From positions 18,015,911-18,079,910 of the forward strand of contig CM056578.1 of the NCBI GenBank assembly GCA_029721435.1: a DNA stretch of 64,000 nt, read 5' to 3'. A program made the translations under genes and the position numbers. Shown one piece after another: positions 37,742 through 48,669 of this stretch (position 1 is its first letter; each line of letters opens with the position of its first letter). Below the pieces are notes generated by a model, which saw only the letters and a list, made by a program, of their open reading frames with translations, ran no database searches and had not been told where the DNA came from. The DNA comes from Gymnothorax reevesii (taxonomy: Eukaryota; Chordata; Actinopteri; Anguilliformes; Muraenidae).

Positions 37742-38053
37742 ATTATGAAGATCAGTCAGAATCTTCGGGAGATCTGTGAAAATATTAGTGAGATGTGAGA
37801 ACTTTCGAAATATCTGTCTGAATAATGAGATGGCTGAGAATATTCAGGAGATATGAGAGAATATTCAAGAGATATCTAACAGTATTCATGAGAGATAAAT
37901 ATCTGAGATTTAGGAGATCAGCCATAACATTTTGTTCATTTTCATTGGCTCTGTTAAAATATCCACGAGAATATTCACAAGACAGAAAAATCTGGAACAA
38001 TGTAACTCAAACAGAAGTGAGCTGCTTCTTTGATCAGCCGCAGTTCAACTCAC

Positions 38054-38220
38054 ATGCGCCCGACGCCCTCGTACATGCGTGTGCTGTCATCTAGTGCACG
38101 GATCTCAGAGTTGGTGAGGTTGGCGTGCTTCTTCACACGACTAAGTTGCTCGATCTGCAGATCAGCAAGCTTCACCTTCTGTTGGGTATCAATCATCTTC
38201 GCCTGCAGTTCTGCAAAGGC
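38054..38220 (-). CDS. PFDN1: PFDN1 coding exon 2
   Basis: Acceptor GACAG at 38223-38221, donor GTGAGT starting at 38053. The exon encodes residues 12-66 plus two bases of Met67: AFAELQAKMIDTQQKVKLAD, then a helix ending before the loop that reads MYEGVGRM. This is the body of the first coiled-coil helix and the start of the beta hairpin that builds the prefoldin beta-barrel. Similarity to human PFDN1 (ELQAKVIDTQQKVKLAD..., YEGVGRM) is high and without gaps. Confidence 0.96.
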
Positions 38221-39073
38221 CTGTCAAAGGGAACCGAAAAATCAAATCACACTTTATTGATAGCACAATGAGCTTAATGGTGACTGATTCAAGAGTTTTC
38301 TGGAAATGACGATTAAAAACAAACAATACATCAATAGGGTTGCCTTGAAAGACGCAAAATGGAAGTATCTATTTTCCCACAAAAATTACATCAATTCGAA
38401 TTTCAGCATTACTTTTTTTTCAATTTTCGTCCAGTCCAAAATGAGTCTTTGCTTACTATAATCTACAACAGCAATAGCATCACTAAGCCAGTGGGGTCAC
38501 GGCATTGAAACCACACGTCATCTCCCTAACAAAATTCCTGTGGTTGCCAGTTTGCTACATGGCCAGTGAGCAATAGCAAGATTAGTCGAATGCACACAGC
38601 ATCACGGCAATCCTCAGATGCAAAATTGCCAAAAAGAAATTCTTTTATTGTTCACCATCGCCACATTTGCAGAAATTCGCCATTTTCTCGACCAGAATAC
38701 TCATCCTAATGCTTGAATGAGTACTCAAATAACTATGTTGCTTTTTTTTTGTTTTTTTTAATGCAGTCCAGTCTAAGAAATCTGCACATTGGAATCAATG
38801 CAGGCAGCAATAGGCTGTTGTTTTCTGTTTTATTTACTCCGAAATTAAGGCAATACCAAATAGTTTTAAGCTTCATTCATAAGGTTCACAATTAAACTCT
38901 AAATCAAAATTGGAATGGTTCAGCTTTTTGTTGCATTCCTCTTCAACGGGATTCTTGTGCAGTCAGCTCCAGACGCCAGAGCCACAGAAAATGAATGCCC
39001 CTTTGCAGCACCAAGAAAAACCCTTGAAATAGTTTGGAGGCCATTTTCATTATTATTGCATTCTGCTCACATA

Positions 39074-40324
39074 CACAGTTGTGTTCAAAATAATCGCAGT
39101 GTTTTTTAAAACTTGAGTAAAGCTCAAAATCCTTATAATATTTTAATTTCCATTCATTGGGAACGCTGCACATTATATTTTACATCAAAACATGAAGAAA
39201 AATGTATCAATATTTTAATTACTTTACAGAAAATGGAGGAAAAAAATGACATTGGGGTGTTCAAAAAAATAGCAGTGTCTACATTTTTCATTACTCAAAC
39301 TGAAAAAAAAAAGTGAAGATATAACATTCGTGTGTCACTAAACTAATATTTAGTTGTATAACCACTGTTTTTTGAGAACTGCTTGACATCTGTGCTGCAC
39401 GGAGCTGACCAACGTCTGGCACCTGTGAACAGGTATTCCAGCCCAGGATGATTTGACAACCTTCCACAATTCCTCTGCATTTCTTGGTTTTGCCACAGAC
39501 ACAAGATTTTTTGATGTCACACCACAAGTTTTCTATTGGATTAAGGTCCGGGGATTGGGCAGGCCACTCCATAACCTTAATTTTGTTGGTCTGGAACCAA
39601 GATGCTGCTTTCTTACTGGTGTGTTTGGGGTTGCTGTCTTGTTGAAACACCCACTTCAAGGGAATTTCCTCTTCAGCATAAGGCAGCATGACCTCTTCAA
39701 GTATTTTGATATAACCAAATTGATCCATGGTATGCGATAAATAGGCCCAACACCATAGTAAGAGAAACAGTCCCATATCATGACGCTTGCACCACCATGC
39801 TTCACGGTCCTCAGACTGTACTGTGGCTTGAATTCATTGTTTGGGGGCCGTCTGACAAACTGTCTGCGGCCCTTGGACCCAAAAAGAACAATCTTACTTT
39901 CATCAGTCCACAAAATGTTTCTCCATTTCTCTTTAGGCCAGTTGATATGTTCTTTTGCAAATTGTATCCTCTTCATCACGTCTTTATTTTTAACAGTGGG
40001 ACTTTGCGGGGGTGTCTTGCCGATAAATTAGCCTCACACAAGCGTCTTGTAATTGTCACTGTACTCACAGGTAACTTCAGACCATCTTTGACCTCCTTGT
40101 ACCTGATCATTGGCTGAGTCTTTGCCATTCTGGCTATTGTTCGATCCTTTCGAATTGTAGTCTTCCGATTTCTTCCACGTCCCTCTGGCTTTGCTTTCCA
40201 TTTCAAAGCATTGGAGATCGTTTTAGCCGAGCAGCCTATCATTTTCTGTACATCTTTATACGTTTACCCTCTCCAATCAATGTTTTAGTTAAAGCATGTT
40301 GTTCTTCTGAACACTGCCACGGCA
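39074..40324 (-). mobile_element. Tc1/mariner element, right end missing
   Basis: Left end CACAGTTGTGTTCAAAATAA next to TA (39072-39073), with the direct-repeat motif TGTTCAAAAAAATAGCAGTG again at about 39258 (IR/DR structure). The transposase runs on the minus strand toward the left. The right inverted repeat is absent; a long-TIR element abuts at 40325. Confidence 0.88.
39330..40320 (-). pseudogene. Tc1-type DD34E transposase, nearly full but broken
   Basis: N-terminal CSEEQHALTKTLIGEGKR, then a 1-bp frameshift, MIGCSAKTISNALKWKAKPE, GRGRNRKT, WTDESK (first D), FQQDSNPKHT (second D) and PDLNPIENLW (E), 34 residues between the last two. A further shift lies near the ...VPLLKIKT / [10 protein letters not shown] junction and another near ...[10 protein letters not shown]. 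The C-terminus carries small changes. Few lesions for its length. Confidence 0.85.
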
Positions 40325-41040
40325 TTTTGTGCGACTGTGATAATTTATATCTCACATTCACATTCCATCCGCTTTACAGAATTTCTTCCACCTTGAGTAT
40401 TTTTTAGGCGCTTGAATTCCAGGGCGATCTGAAAACAAATCTCTTTCTTTTTATTTAATCATTATAGATCTCCTAAAAAATACTACAATGAGAGATGAAA
40501 TGCAGAGTTGGGATATGGTGGTGCTGAACAAGGATTTTTTTTTTTTAAAGCGTGATAAGACCACTTGCTGTCATTGGGGTGTGGAGGCAGTCGCGTATAA
40601 TTTCTTGAAACATACACGCGTGAAGCGGCTTAAATGTTTTAAAATGCCACCAGGAAGAAGCCTGAGTTTAGATTTTGCTAATTGCAGGTGCTCCGTCCTT
40701 CCCTAAATCTGCTCCCTTGTTCTTGTCCTAAATAACAATCAAGCAATTTCAGTAGCCTATAACTATTAAGATGTGATTGCGAAAAGCAGACAAACCAGAC
40801 TGGGCTACGGTGTTGAAGAATGCCTATAATTTGAAGAATAAAAAAAAATAAATCTTCCTCTGAATTACATCTCTCATTGTAGCATTTTAGGACATTATTA
40901 AAGATTAATTTAAACCAGATTTGTTATAAGATCGTCCTGGATTTTGAGTGTCTAAAAAAAAAAAATACACAAGGTGCAAAACATTCTGAAAAGCGGATGA
41001 AATTTGAATGTGAGATGTAAATTATCACAGTCGCACGAAA
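40325..41040. mobile_element. Long-TIR (Mutator-like) foldback element
   Basis: Inverted arms of about 180-190 bp (40325-40506 and 40858-41040) share GTGCGACTGTGATAATTTA and ATCTCACATTC, through to CTACAATGAGAGATG at the inner edge. Identical 10-bp direct repeats TGCCACGGCA flank them (40315-40324 and 41041-41050). Long TIRs with a 9-10 bp duplication suggest a Mutator-like element. The interior (about 350 bp) has no transposase. TGCCACGGCA is itself nearly palindromic, so it might instead be the outermost part of the TIR. Confidence 0.7.
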
Positions 41041-41552
41041 TGCCACGGCAAAGGCAATCATGTTCATGCTGTGCTGTTCTATGGCCGTTTAAATTTCAAA
41101 ATGCAGCAATCAAACATGCTGTCTAATAAACAGCTCAACTCATTCAACTTAGAGAGTAAACGCATGCACCATTTGATTGCTAATCAAGCTAAGTAAACTG
41201 GAACAGGTTACTTTTTCTTAGAGTAGCCTAATTGATTAATAGGAGATGATTCTGTAGTCCTTTACTAGGCTCCGTGAAGCATGCGCCGAAAAATACTGAT
41301 GTCAGTCAAGTTTTCCTCCGGAAAGCATTTCACATGCCCTTTGATGTTTGGCACTTTCGTTCAACCTGCACCAGGTTTAATAAAGGAAAAGGGAAAGCTT
41401 GTATGCTCACCCCATGGTGATAGGTGGTGGTACAACACCTTAAAAAAGATCGATTCAAAATCGCCCCAGCCCTGATATATATACATGCAATCAATAACAA
41501 TAATTGAAAGAAAAAAAATCTCTACTATTTATTTAACCATCACTGTGTCTAA

Positions 41553-42487
41553 AACAAGAGGCCCATGGGCCTTAACGGTCACCTGAGTATAGTATATCCA
41601 ATGTTAAACCTTGGCCATTAGGCGTGGCCCTAATTTTGACCCCAGGGATCAGATTAATGGAAACCAGTATCATAAGCAATAGAGTATTCTAAATTGTATG
41701 TATATAACTTGTGGCTATTTTCTTTAAGCAAAGAAGATTTCTCAAGCCATTTTGACCCTTGGACCCTGCCCCTTAGCCCCTGGGTAAGGGAAACTGTCAA
41801 AAATATCATAATATCATCTCATTGTTGTAATGTCAATCAAGTGTGAATGATTTCCAGAAAAAAAACAGAATATACCCAAAAGTATCATTTTCCTATATAA
41901 ACTATAGTAAACTTGACCCCCTCCCCAGGGGCAAACATGGAGCCTGGGGGTCATGAAATTCACAATTTTTATAAAGCACCTCAAGACACTTCCATCTATA
42001 ACTGGTTTCCAGCATATCTAGGTATAAAAAAGTAAATGCAAGACAATAGTTTTTGTGTTCACAATGTGGCTTATGATGACAATATAACAAAGGGCAATAA
42101 CTCCATCAAATTTGATTGAATCGGTCTGGTTTTCAAACTTCTTTGAGATCTTATAGATATAAGCCAGCATGCAAAGTTTCATGAAAATTGACCAATTTTC
42201 ACTAAAATTATTGTGTTCACAATGTTGCTTATGTTAATAATAAAACAAAGGGCAATAACTCCATCAAATATGATCGAATCACTCTGGTTTTCGAACTCGT
42301 CTAAGATCTTATGAATATAAGCCTGCATACAAAGTCTCATCAAAATTGGTTCATAAATACTTAAGTTATTTTGTTCACAAGGAAAAGTTTACGGACGACG
42401 TACGACGCACGATGGACAACGCACGACACACGACGACGGACAAAAGGGGATCGCAATAGGTCACGCCTTTCGGCAGGTGACCTAAAA
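41553..42487 (+). repeat. Interspersed repeat with 158-bp internal units
   Basis: Begins ACAAGAGGCCCATGGGCCTT, then GGTCACCTGAG; ends GGCAGGTGACCTAAAAAG, so the ends are loosely inverted (GGTCACCTG / CAGGTGACC). Inside, GTTCACAA recurs at 42057, 42215 and 42373 (158-bp spacing) with AAAGGGCAATAACTCCATCA in each unit. A GACG/CGAC-rich tract precedes the right end. Confidence 0.7.
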
Positions 42488-42634
42488 AGCTAAAAACACA
42501 CTGAGCAATGGGACTGCAGCAGGAGATTCAAGCTGAAAATGAAGTCAAATCATTCCAAATAATCCTTAAAATTTGTCGTAGAGGTAATATTAGTAGAATG
42601 CAATAAAATATAATAAGATAAATTCTCCGGTCAA

Positions 42635-42692
42635 GCTAAAAAAGTGTTGACCCTGGTTCCCTAGTTAAATAAAGCATAAATAAAAAATGTGT
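42635..42692 (+). repeat. Fish SINE/LINE 3'-tail repeat
   Basis: GACCCTGGTTCCCTAGTTAA followed by an ATAAA-rich tail, the same tail as at 29545-29700 in opposite orientation. Confidence 0.55.
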
Positions 42693-42696
42693 TTTC

Positions 42697-42830
42697 CCAG
42701 GATCCTTGAGAACCCCAAAGGATCATCCCAGGATCATTGACGATCCCCAAAGGTTTTGTTCGGGTCCTCAAGAATATTTTCACCAGATCATTTGGGATCC
42801 TTAAGGATCTTGAAGGATCCTGTCACAGCA
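42697..42830 (+). repeat. Degenerate GGATCCTT-type repeat
   Basis: Six or so loose copies of AGGATCCTTGAG/AGGATCATT spaced 20-35 bp. Confidence 0.5.
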
Positions 42831-44265
42831 TGGTTTAATATGCTTTTCAGCACTTCTGTCTGGTTGAGAAGCTTCACCCAGTCTTCCTGTTTGCCCTCCT
42901 CCTTACTCAACCACCCTAGTTTTGTCCAAATGCAGACCAGTCGTGATCAGCAACAGACCAGCCATGATCAGCAAGAAGTATTGAAAACAGAGTTTCAATG
43001 TTCTTAGAACCTCAGGACTTAGTTGCATATTTCAACAGGGAAATACACACCGGTACATTGATATAGGCCAACCAAAATCCGCAATGACAACAAAAGGATC
43101 CTCAAGGGAAATTTTAAAGAAGGCATATTCAACAAGGTGTCAGTTGTAACTTGATAAGACAGTCAGCTGGTGGGACTTGGAAATACAGGCCAAGCAACAT
43201 CCTCCGAGTCTCTTGATCAAATTATGCCCAAGTATGCTCCGCCAGCAAAAACTTGCTCCATCACGGTCGATTTCTAACAATTCGGCACATCTGAATAAAG
43301 TACTTTGTACAAAGTGACCCCGTCCCAATTAGGCTTGATGGTGTCACAGAGAAGCGTGGAATAACTGACTTTAATTCTCCATGAGCCTGTTTTAACTGGG
43401 CCAGTTGTTTATCAAACAAACCTTTAAAAACGATAATATTAAATTCTACATCTTCACTGAAGCAATAAATTCCAGGTAACTAAACTTCATTTACAAACTT
43501 CATTCTAATTTACCTTGTAAATTAATTGTGTTCTTATCGAACTGATTCTTAAATGCTGGCAGTAAGACCACACTCTTTTGCGACCCATTTCACACACAGA
43601 AAACGGTTTTGACATCCAACTATAATCACCAAATAAAAATTCCGCAACTATTATCACAAAGCGTATTTTTAATGTGACAAGCGCGACAGAGCTGCCTGTA
43701 AATTGGTCTCGCAGTGAAAATGGAGAGATATAAGACTTTTTTGTTGGATTCACTCGGCAATTTTTATACATTAATTTACGCATCACTCAGCTGATTGTTA
43801 TATATAATATAACAATACATATTATATATAAAAATATAGCGACTATATTACACCAGCCACAAACTGTACCCCTCCGCTCCCATGGAAACGGAGCAAATCA
43901 ACGGTTTCGATCGCCAGTGAAGGTAAAACTTCGCTTCCAACAGAACAGCAGCACACCCACTTAGTTTGAGTAAATAATGATGCCTTCAGTCTTATAATTT
44001 AACGTAAGATTTGCTAGCCTGCTTATCGCGCAGTGGGAGAACTGGATCAGGGCTACCGTTTAATTTTGCATTTCAGCAGACGCAGTGTGGTCAGCCACGC
44101 ACAGTGCATGGCTACTTCCGTACGGTCTTGTGAACGTTCCGCCGTCTAAATTCAACCTCAGTCTCATAAATTTCGTGCACTCCAAATTACTATCGGCTGC
44201 TACGATACTTGTGTGGCAGTCTTTGAACGCAATTATAATTCAATTCGAAAATCGGGTTAATTTAC

Positions 44266-44298
44266 CTTCTTCAGCTCTAGATCTATGGGGGCCGCCAT
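44266..44298 (-). CDS. PFDN1: PFDN1 coding exon 1
   Basis: The ATG at 44298-44296 sits in AAGATGGCGG, a strong start context. Eleven codons, MAAPIDLELKK, differ from human MAAPVDLELKK at one position. The exon ends in phase 0 at AAGAAG|GTAAAT (donor 44265). It encodes the start of the first coiled-coil helix of the beta-type prefoldin fold. The start codon overlaps a YY1-type motif and lies close to an NRF1-type motif, typical of a housekeeping promoter. Confidence 0.93.
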
Positions 44299-44340
44299 CT
44301 TACCAAATGACTGGTCTGAGCATGCGCAGTGGTACGGGCA
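44286..44340 (-). promoter_or_regulatory. PFDN1 core promoter motifs (YY1-type, NRF1-type)
   Basis: On the minus strand AAGATGGCGGC at 44302-44292 matches the YY1 consensus and includes the start codon; GCGCATGC about 30 nt upstream (near 44330-44338) matches an NRF1 half-palindrome. No TATA box is visible. This combination is common in TATA-less housekeeping promoters (established knowledge); binding here is inferred. Confidence 0.6.
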
Positions 44341-45597
44341 AGTTGGGTTACTTGGATGTGTGGATGCAGGATGCGCCCGTAGCTCACCCCATCCGTCTAA
44401 CACGGAGCTGCGGTCAGGGTTATATTTAGGGTTATGGTTAGGTTTGAGGCTAGGTTTAGGGTTAGGGCCAATGTCCGGGAAAGGGAGACAAGACGACTCG
44501 AGTAAATCAAAGCTGTTTACCGGAGATGAGATGATGTTAGTATGGCGGATGGAATCAAGTGACGACCTCCTTGTCAGATCGGTTTGTCCCATTGTAACGT
44601 AGCTGGAAAATTTTTGATTTAGGAAAAATATATTTATTTTTTTATGTCACAGGCGCGCATATATTCTGTGACGGTTTCTGTGACCTTGTCTGAAGTACGG
44701 TTCAGAGCGCAAGCTGTCACTAAATTGACCGAGATTGATTGCGTAATGAAAATAATGATCATAAAAAATACTTATCCGCAACTGCCGAAACCTAAGTTGA
44801 CATATTTCACGAATAGCCTACATGTGAAACAATAGTGCTCTTGTTTATGACAGAGGAAGAAGTATGTGTAAGACCTGCTGTGGCTCATTTTCCTGTTATG
44901 TCTATCTTTCGGATTTCTTCGCATCGCATGACTGTATCTTACCGCCACTGCTTCTCGCTCTTGATGTCCTGACGGACTAACCATAATAAGTGAATTCTGT
45001 CTACCAGCTTATTTGTGTGAATCCAGAATGATTCTGAAAGTCATGTCGTCCAATTAAGACAGTGGGTATACCCTATTGACACCCTCCTTAACATTTTGTT
45101 TCATTGGTGTACATGGCCGCGGTCTGAAGAGGCTGTCTGTTGGGTAGGCTATGCCAACGCCAGCGACACATCTGGCCTACGTGTCATTTGCTCCACAAGA
45201 GAAACCCAAGAAATAATTCGCATAATAAGTACAATCGTGGTACCGTAAGTTGCTGAAGGAGTGTGAAACCCAGACAGATAATGTATTCCACTGTAGGAGT
45301 CTGGATTCTCAAAAAAGAAAAAAAATATCTTGTTTGATGCAGAAACTGGACATTTCGATGAAAAAATCATCTTGTTTTTGGAAATAAATAAAAAAAAGCT
45401 CTTTTTAGATGCGAACATACTCATGACCATGAACAATGCAACACCAGGAGATAGGCCTATATCATTATTTTGAAATATTTCATTTGGAACTAATAATACC
45501 GTATATCCCCCACAGCTTTTGTTGAGCAGATTGAAATCTACTGACTGACTGCGAGCAATATTTAGTTCTGCATAAAGAAAAAAAAAAGCAAAAAATA
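44300..45597. other. Intergenic/upstream region of PFDN1
   Basis: PFDN1 promoter side. Apart from promoter motifs and the telomere-like block nothing is recognisable. Confidence 0.5.
44418..44470 (+). repeat. Interstitial telomere-like repeat, degenerate
   Basis: Several GGTTAGGG/TTTAGGG-type hexamers with substitutions, about 120 bp upstream of the PFDN1 start on the opposite side. Confidence 0.6.
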
Positions 45598-47793
45598 CAA
45601 CCTCATTTCCAAAAAATTTCAGATTCTGCATAAAATGTTAATAAAAATAGAATGAAATGATTTGCACATCTCATGAATGGACATTTTATTAACAATACAT
45701 CGGCAACATATCAGATGTTGAAAGTGAGACATTTTATAATTTCATGAAAATTATTAGCTCATTTTGAATTTGATGGTAGCAGCACATCTCAAAAAAAGTT
45801 GAGATCGGGCCATGTGTTACAGATTGGAAGGGAAAACACTAGGAACTCGGAAACCACGGAACTGGACTCGGGAAACACTGGAACAATGAGACAAGGGGGA
45901 GAGACGCCAAATGCGGGGATCCAAAAGAATTTATTAAATAAACTAAAAAACTAGAAAGGGGATAAAACGGAGCACTCTGGCCAACAGAGACACCGTGCAA
46001 CTGCACTGAAAAGGGAAGAACTCAGGAATCAAAACTATGGGAAACACTAGGGGGGACTCGGGGCAACTCGGACGGGACAGGGGCAATACAGGACAGAGGG
46101 AGCTCGGGACATGGGAACTCGGGAGTGGAGAAGCTCGGGACTGGCGGGGGGATCTCGGGAGAGGGGAAGCTTGGGAGAGGGGGAGCTCAGGAGAACGGAG
46201 GCTGGAGACGTCAGGCAGAGGGCAGGCACAGGACGAGAAGGGCACAGCTGGCAGATGGTTGGCTCAGAGAGCACAGCTGGCAGGAGAAGGCTCAGAGAGA
46301 CATCGGGAGGGGGCAGACTTGGGTCGACAGGAACATCTTGGGGCTCGGGAGACGTCTGGAACACTAGGGGCTCGGGAGACATCAGGGGGCACCAGGGGGC
46401 TTGGAGACAACAGGCAGGGCGAACAGGACTGAACGGCACAGCTGGCAGACTGGCACAGCTGGCAGGAGAAAGCTCTGGAAACAGCAGGCGGGGGGCAGAC
46501 TCGGACAGACTGGAGCGGAAAACGGCAGGCAGGGCAGGCTGGGCTGGGTCATGAGGCTGATAGAGAACACAGAGAAGATTATGGGGACCAGAGGGAACGT
46601 GCACAGGGGCAAGGAGTGGTGAGGCGCGGGCGAGCGAAGTCAGATCTGAATCTGGCTTGCTGCAGGAACAGATATAGGCAGGGGCACAGGCAGACACAGG
46701 TGCAGGAACATAATATAATTAACGAGGGGTGGAACATAAGGGAAACCTAAAAATATATAGGTTGAAAAACCTGAAATATGCAAGGCCTTTCCTGAAAGAG
46801 ATGTTGTCTGGATGGGAGCATATGTTGTTGGAAAGCTCTATATACTTTTCAGCATTGAGAATGTCTTTCCAAATGTGTAAGCTCCCCATGCCATAGGCAC
46901 TACTGCAGTCAAATACCAGGGAGCAGAGATGTGGGCTTTTGAACTGTGCACTGTTAACAAGCTGGATGGTCTCTCTCCTCTTTAAACTGCACGACACGGC
47001 GGCCGTGGTTTCCAAAAAGAATTTCATATTTTGATCCATAACCACAGAGCAGTCTTCCATTCTGCCTCAGTCCATTTTAAATTATCTTTGACCAAGAGAA
47101 GACAGTGACATTTCTGGATCGTGTTCACATACGGCTTCTTCTTTGCATGATACAGCTTTAGCTTACATTTGTAGATTGCACGGCGAACCGTGTTCACAGA
47201 CAACGATTTCTCAAAGTGCTCCTGAGCTGCCGTGCCACCTGAGGGCCCAAAAGATCACAAGCATCCAATATTGACCTGTAGACTTGTCCCTTGCGCACAG
47301 AGATTTCTCCGGATTCTCTGAATCTTTTGATGATATTATGTACTGTAGATTCAATGTCTTTGAAATGTTACATTGAAGAACATTTTTCTGAAATTGTTCC
47401 ACAATTTTTGATGCAGTTTTTGCAGATTGGTGAATCTCTGTCCATCTCTACCTTTGAGACCCTCTGATACTCTAAAATACTCTTTTTTTAACCAGTCGTA
47501 GTTCTGACCTGTTGCATATTAACCTAATTAGTTGCAAAATGCTCCTCTAGCTGTTTTTTTTATCCGTACCACTTACTTTTCCAGCCTTTTATTGCCCCTC
47601 TCTCAACTTCTTTTGAGATGTGTTACTGCCTTCGAATTCAAAATGAGCTTATATTTTGTCGCACTTTCAACATCTGATATGTTGTCTATGTTCTATTGTG
47701 AATAAAATATGGGTTTATGAGATTTGCAAATCATTGCTTTCTGTTTTTATTTACAATTTACTCGGTATCCCAACTTTTATAGAATTGGGGTTG
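45598..47793 (-). mobile_element. Tc1/mariner element with a GC-rich insertion
   Basis: Left end CAACCTCATTTCC next to TA; right end AATTGGGGTTG. Minus-strand transposase remnants (GMGSLHIWKDILNAEKYIEL; FRKGLAYFRFF; and an HTH region around 47200-47480 with ISVRKGQVYRS-like sequence) are interrupted by an 890-bp insert at about 45832-46720 that replaces the catalytic C-terminal part. Confidence 0.75.
45832..46720. mobile_element. GC-rich insert with CTCGGGA minisatellite-like core
   Basis: Starts abruptly within the Tc1 copy at GGGAAGGGAAAACACTAGG. It contains a promoter-distal AT patch (AATTTATTAAATAAACT near 45929) and a long stretch with repeats of CTCGGGA, CACAGCTGGCAG and GGCAGGGC. The frame on the minus strand at 46047-46697 (216 residues, Pro/Ser/Leu-rich) is a product of this repeat composition. 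Confidence 0.5.
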
Positions 47794-47961
47794 CATCAGT
47801 ATGACATACACAGTTACCCAGTGCAATTTGCACAGACAGTCAATTCAGCAGTCCTATAATTTAGCGCTTTGGTTGATCTGTCAGACGGTACTCTGCAATG
47901 AGTTGGTTGTTTCAAACTGTCTGACCACTGATTAAATATTACTATATATACTGTGCATTGC

Positions 47962-48004
47962 TTTAGGTAAAAGTGTCCTCCAAATAAATGCAATGCAATG
48001 TACA
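47962..48004 (+). repeat. Fish SINE tail fragment
   Basis: TTTAGGTAAAAGTGTCCTCC then AAATAAATGCAATGCAATGT matches the common 'ggataaaagcgtctgccaaatg' fish SINE tail. Confidence 0.55.
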
Positions 48005-48619
48005 TTTTTATTGATTTTTAGTAATATCCATTGTTCCTTAATTGTGCCAAGTAACTGTCCTCACTCCATGATAAATTGTTTCATTTCAACTGAGGGAGGT
48101 AATATTTTAGATGACAATATCCTCATCACCAGCACAAATTGTCATCCAGTGATTTGATGGGAATGATGCAGATGTAATCGGTGTCATGAACCCTTAGTCG
48201 GCAGATCTGAGCCCAGTCAAATCATAGCATATTGAGCAATGACACCCAGTAAGGCATTAGTCAACTTTCCATTCTTCCACTTTCTGAGGTCACTGCCTTG
48301 CCAGGGGGAGTATTGTTCTGCTTCTACTGTGGAAATCTGGACAGTTGCTAAATCCATTCCATAACAAAACTTTACCATCCATGCCTTAATGAATTGAAAA
48401 AAGCACTTGTGTTTTTGTTGTCATGTGACCAAAAACAGGCTACATGTTGTCCGCACAGCTGGAGATTCTCATCAGAAATCTCTGTACTTTGGACAGGAGT
48501 ATATCAGAAGGGCCCCAACTGAGATATAAATGTGCACCCTTTAATGCAAATTCATTTAATTTTATACTGCTACTCTGAAAGGAGACTGGTAGCTGGCCAA
48601 ATTAGGTTGTTTTGTTCTA

Positions 48620-48622
<3 letters not shown>

Positions 48623-48665
<43 letters not shown>
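48623..48665 (+). repeat. (GA)n microsatellite
   Basis: About 21 uninterrupted units. Confidence 0.95.

Positions 48666-48669
<4 letters not shown>

Larger units (their letters stand above)
25661..38053 (-). other. PFDN1 intron 2
   Basis: Repeat-rich intron. Outside the listed repeats, 31400-32100, 34380-35520 and 37750-38050 show only low-complexity sequence (a pyrimidine-rich stretch near 31600-31730, loose GAGATATGAGAGAATATTC repeats at 37750-37985). Confidence 0.7.
38221..44265 (-). other. PFDN1 intron 1
   Basis: Holds the Tc1 copy, the long-TIR element and the 158-bp-unit repeat listed separately. 38221-39070, 41051-41550 and 42830-44265 show nothing recognisable apart from an AT-rich palindromic patch near 43798-43845. 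Confidence 0.7.
25576..44298 (-). other. PFDN1: PFDN1 gene, exons 1-3 (3' end outside window)
   Basis: Three exons (44298-44266, 38220-38054, 25660-25576) splice in matching phase (0, then 2) to the first 95 residues of prefoldin subunit 1; human PFDN1 has 122. The final exon, expected to encode about 27 residues (the end of the second coiled-coil helix), was looked for between 1 and 25575 on the minus strand and not recognised, so it is probably beyond the window. Prefoldin is a cytosolic hexamer that passes nascent actin and tubulin to the chaperonin CCT; PFDN1 is one of the four beta-type subunits. Confidence 0.93.

Noticed and set aside
46047..46697. 216-residue Pro/Ser/Leu-rich frame on the minus strand, one of the longest in the window
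   Set aside because: Produced by a GC-rich repeat inserted in a Tc1 copy; other frames are equally open and there is no domain.
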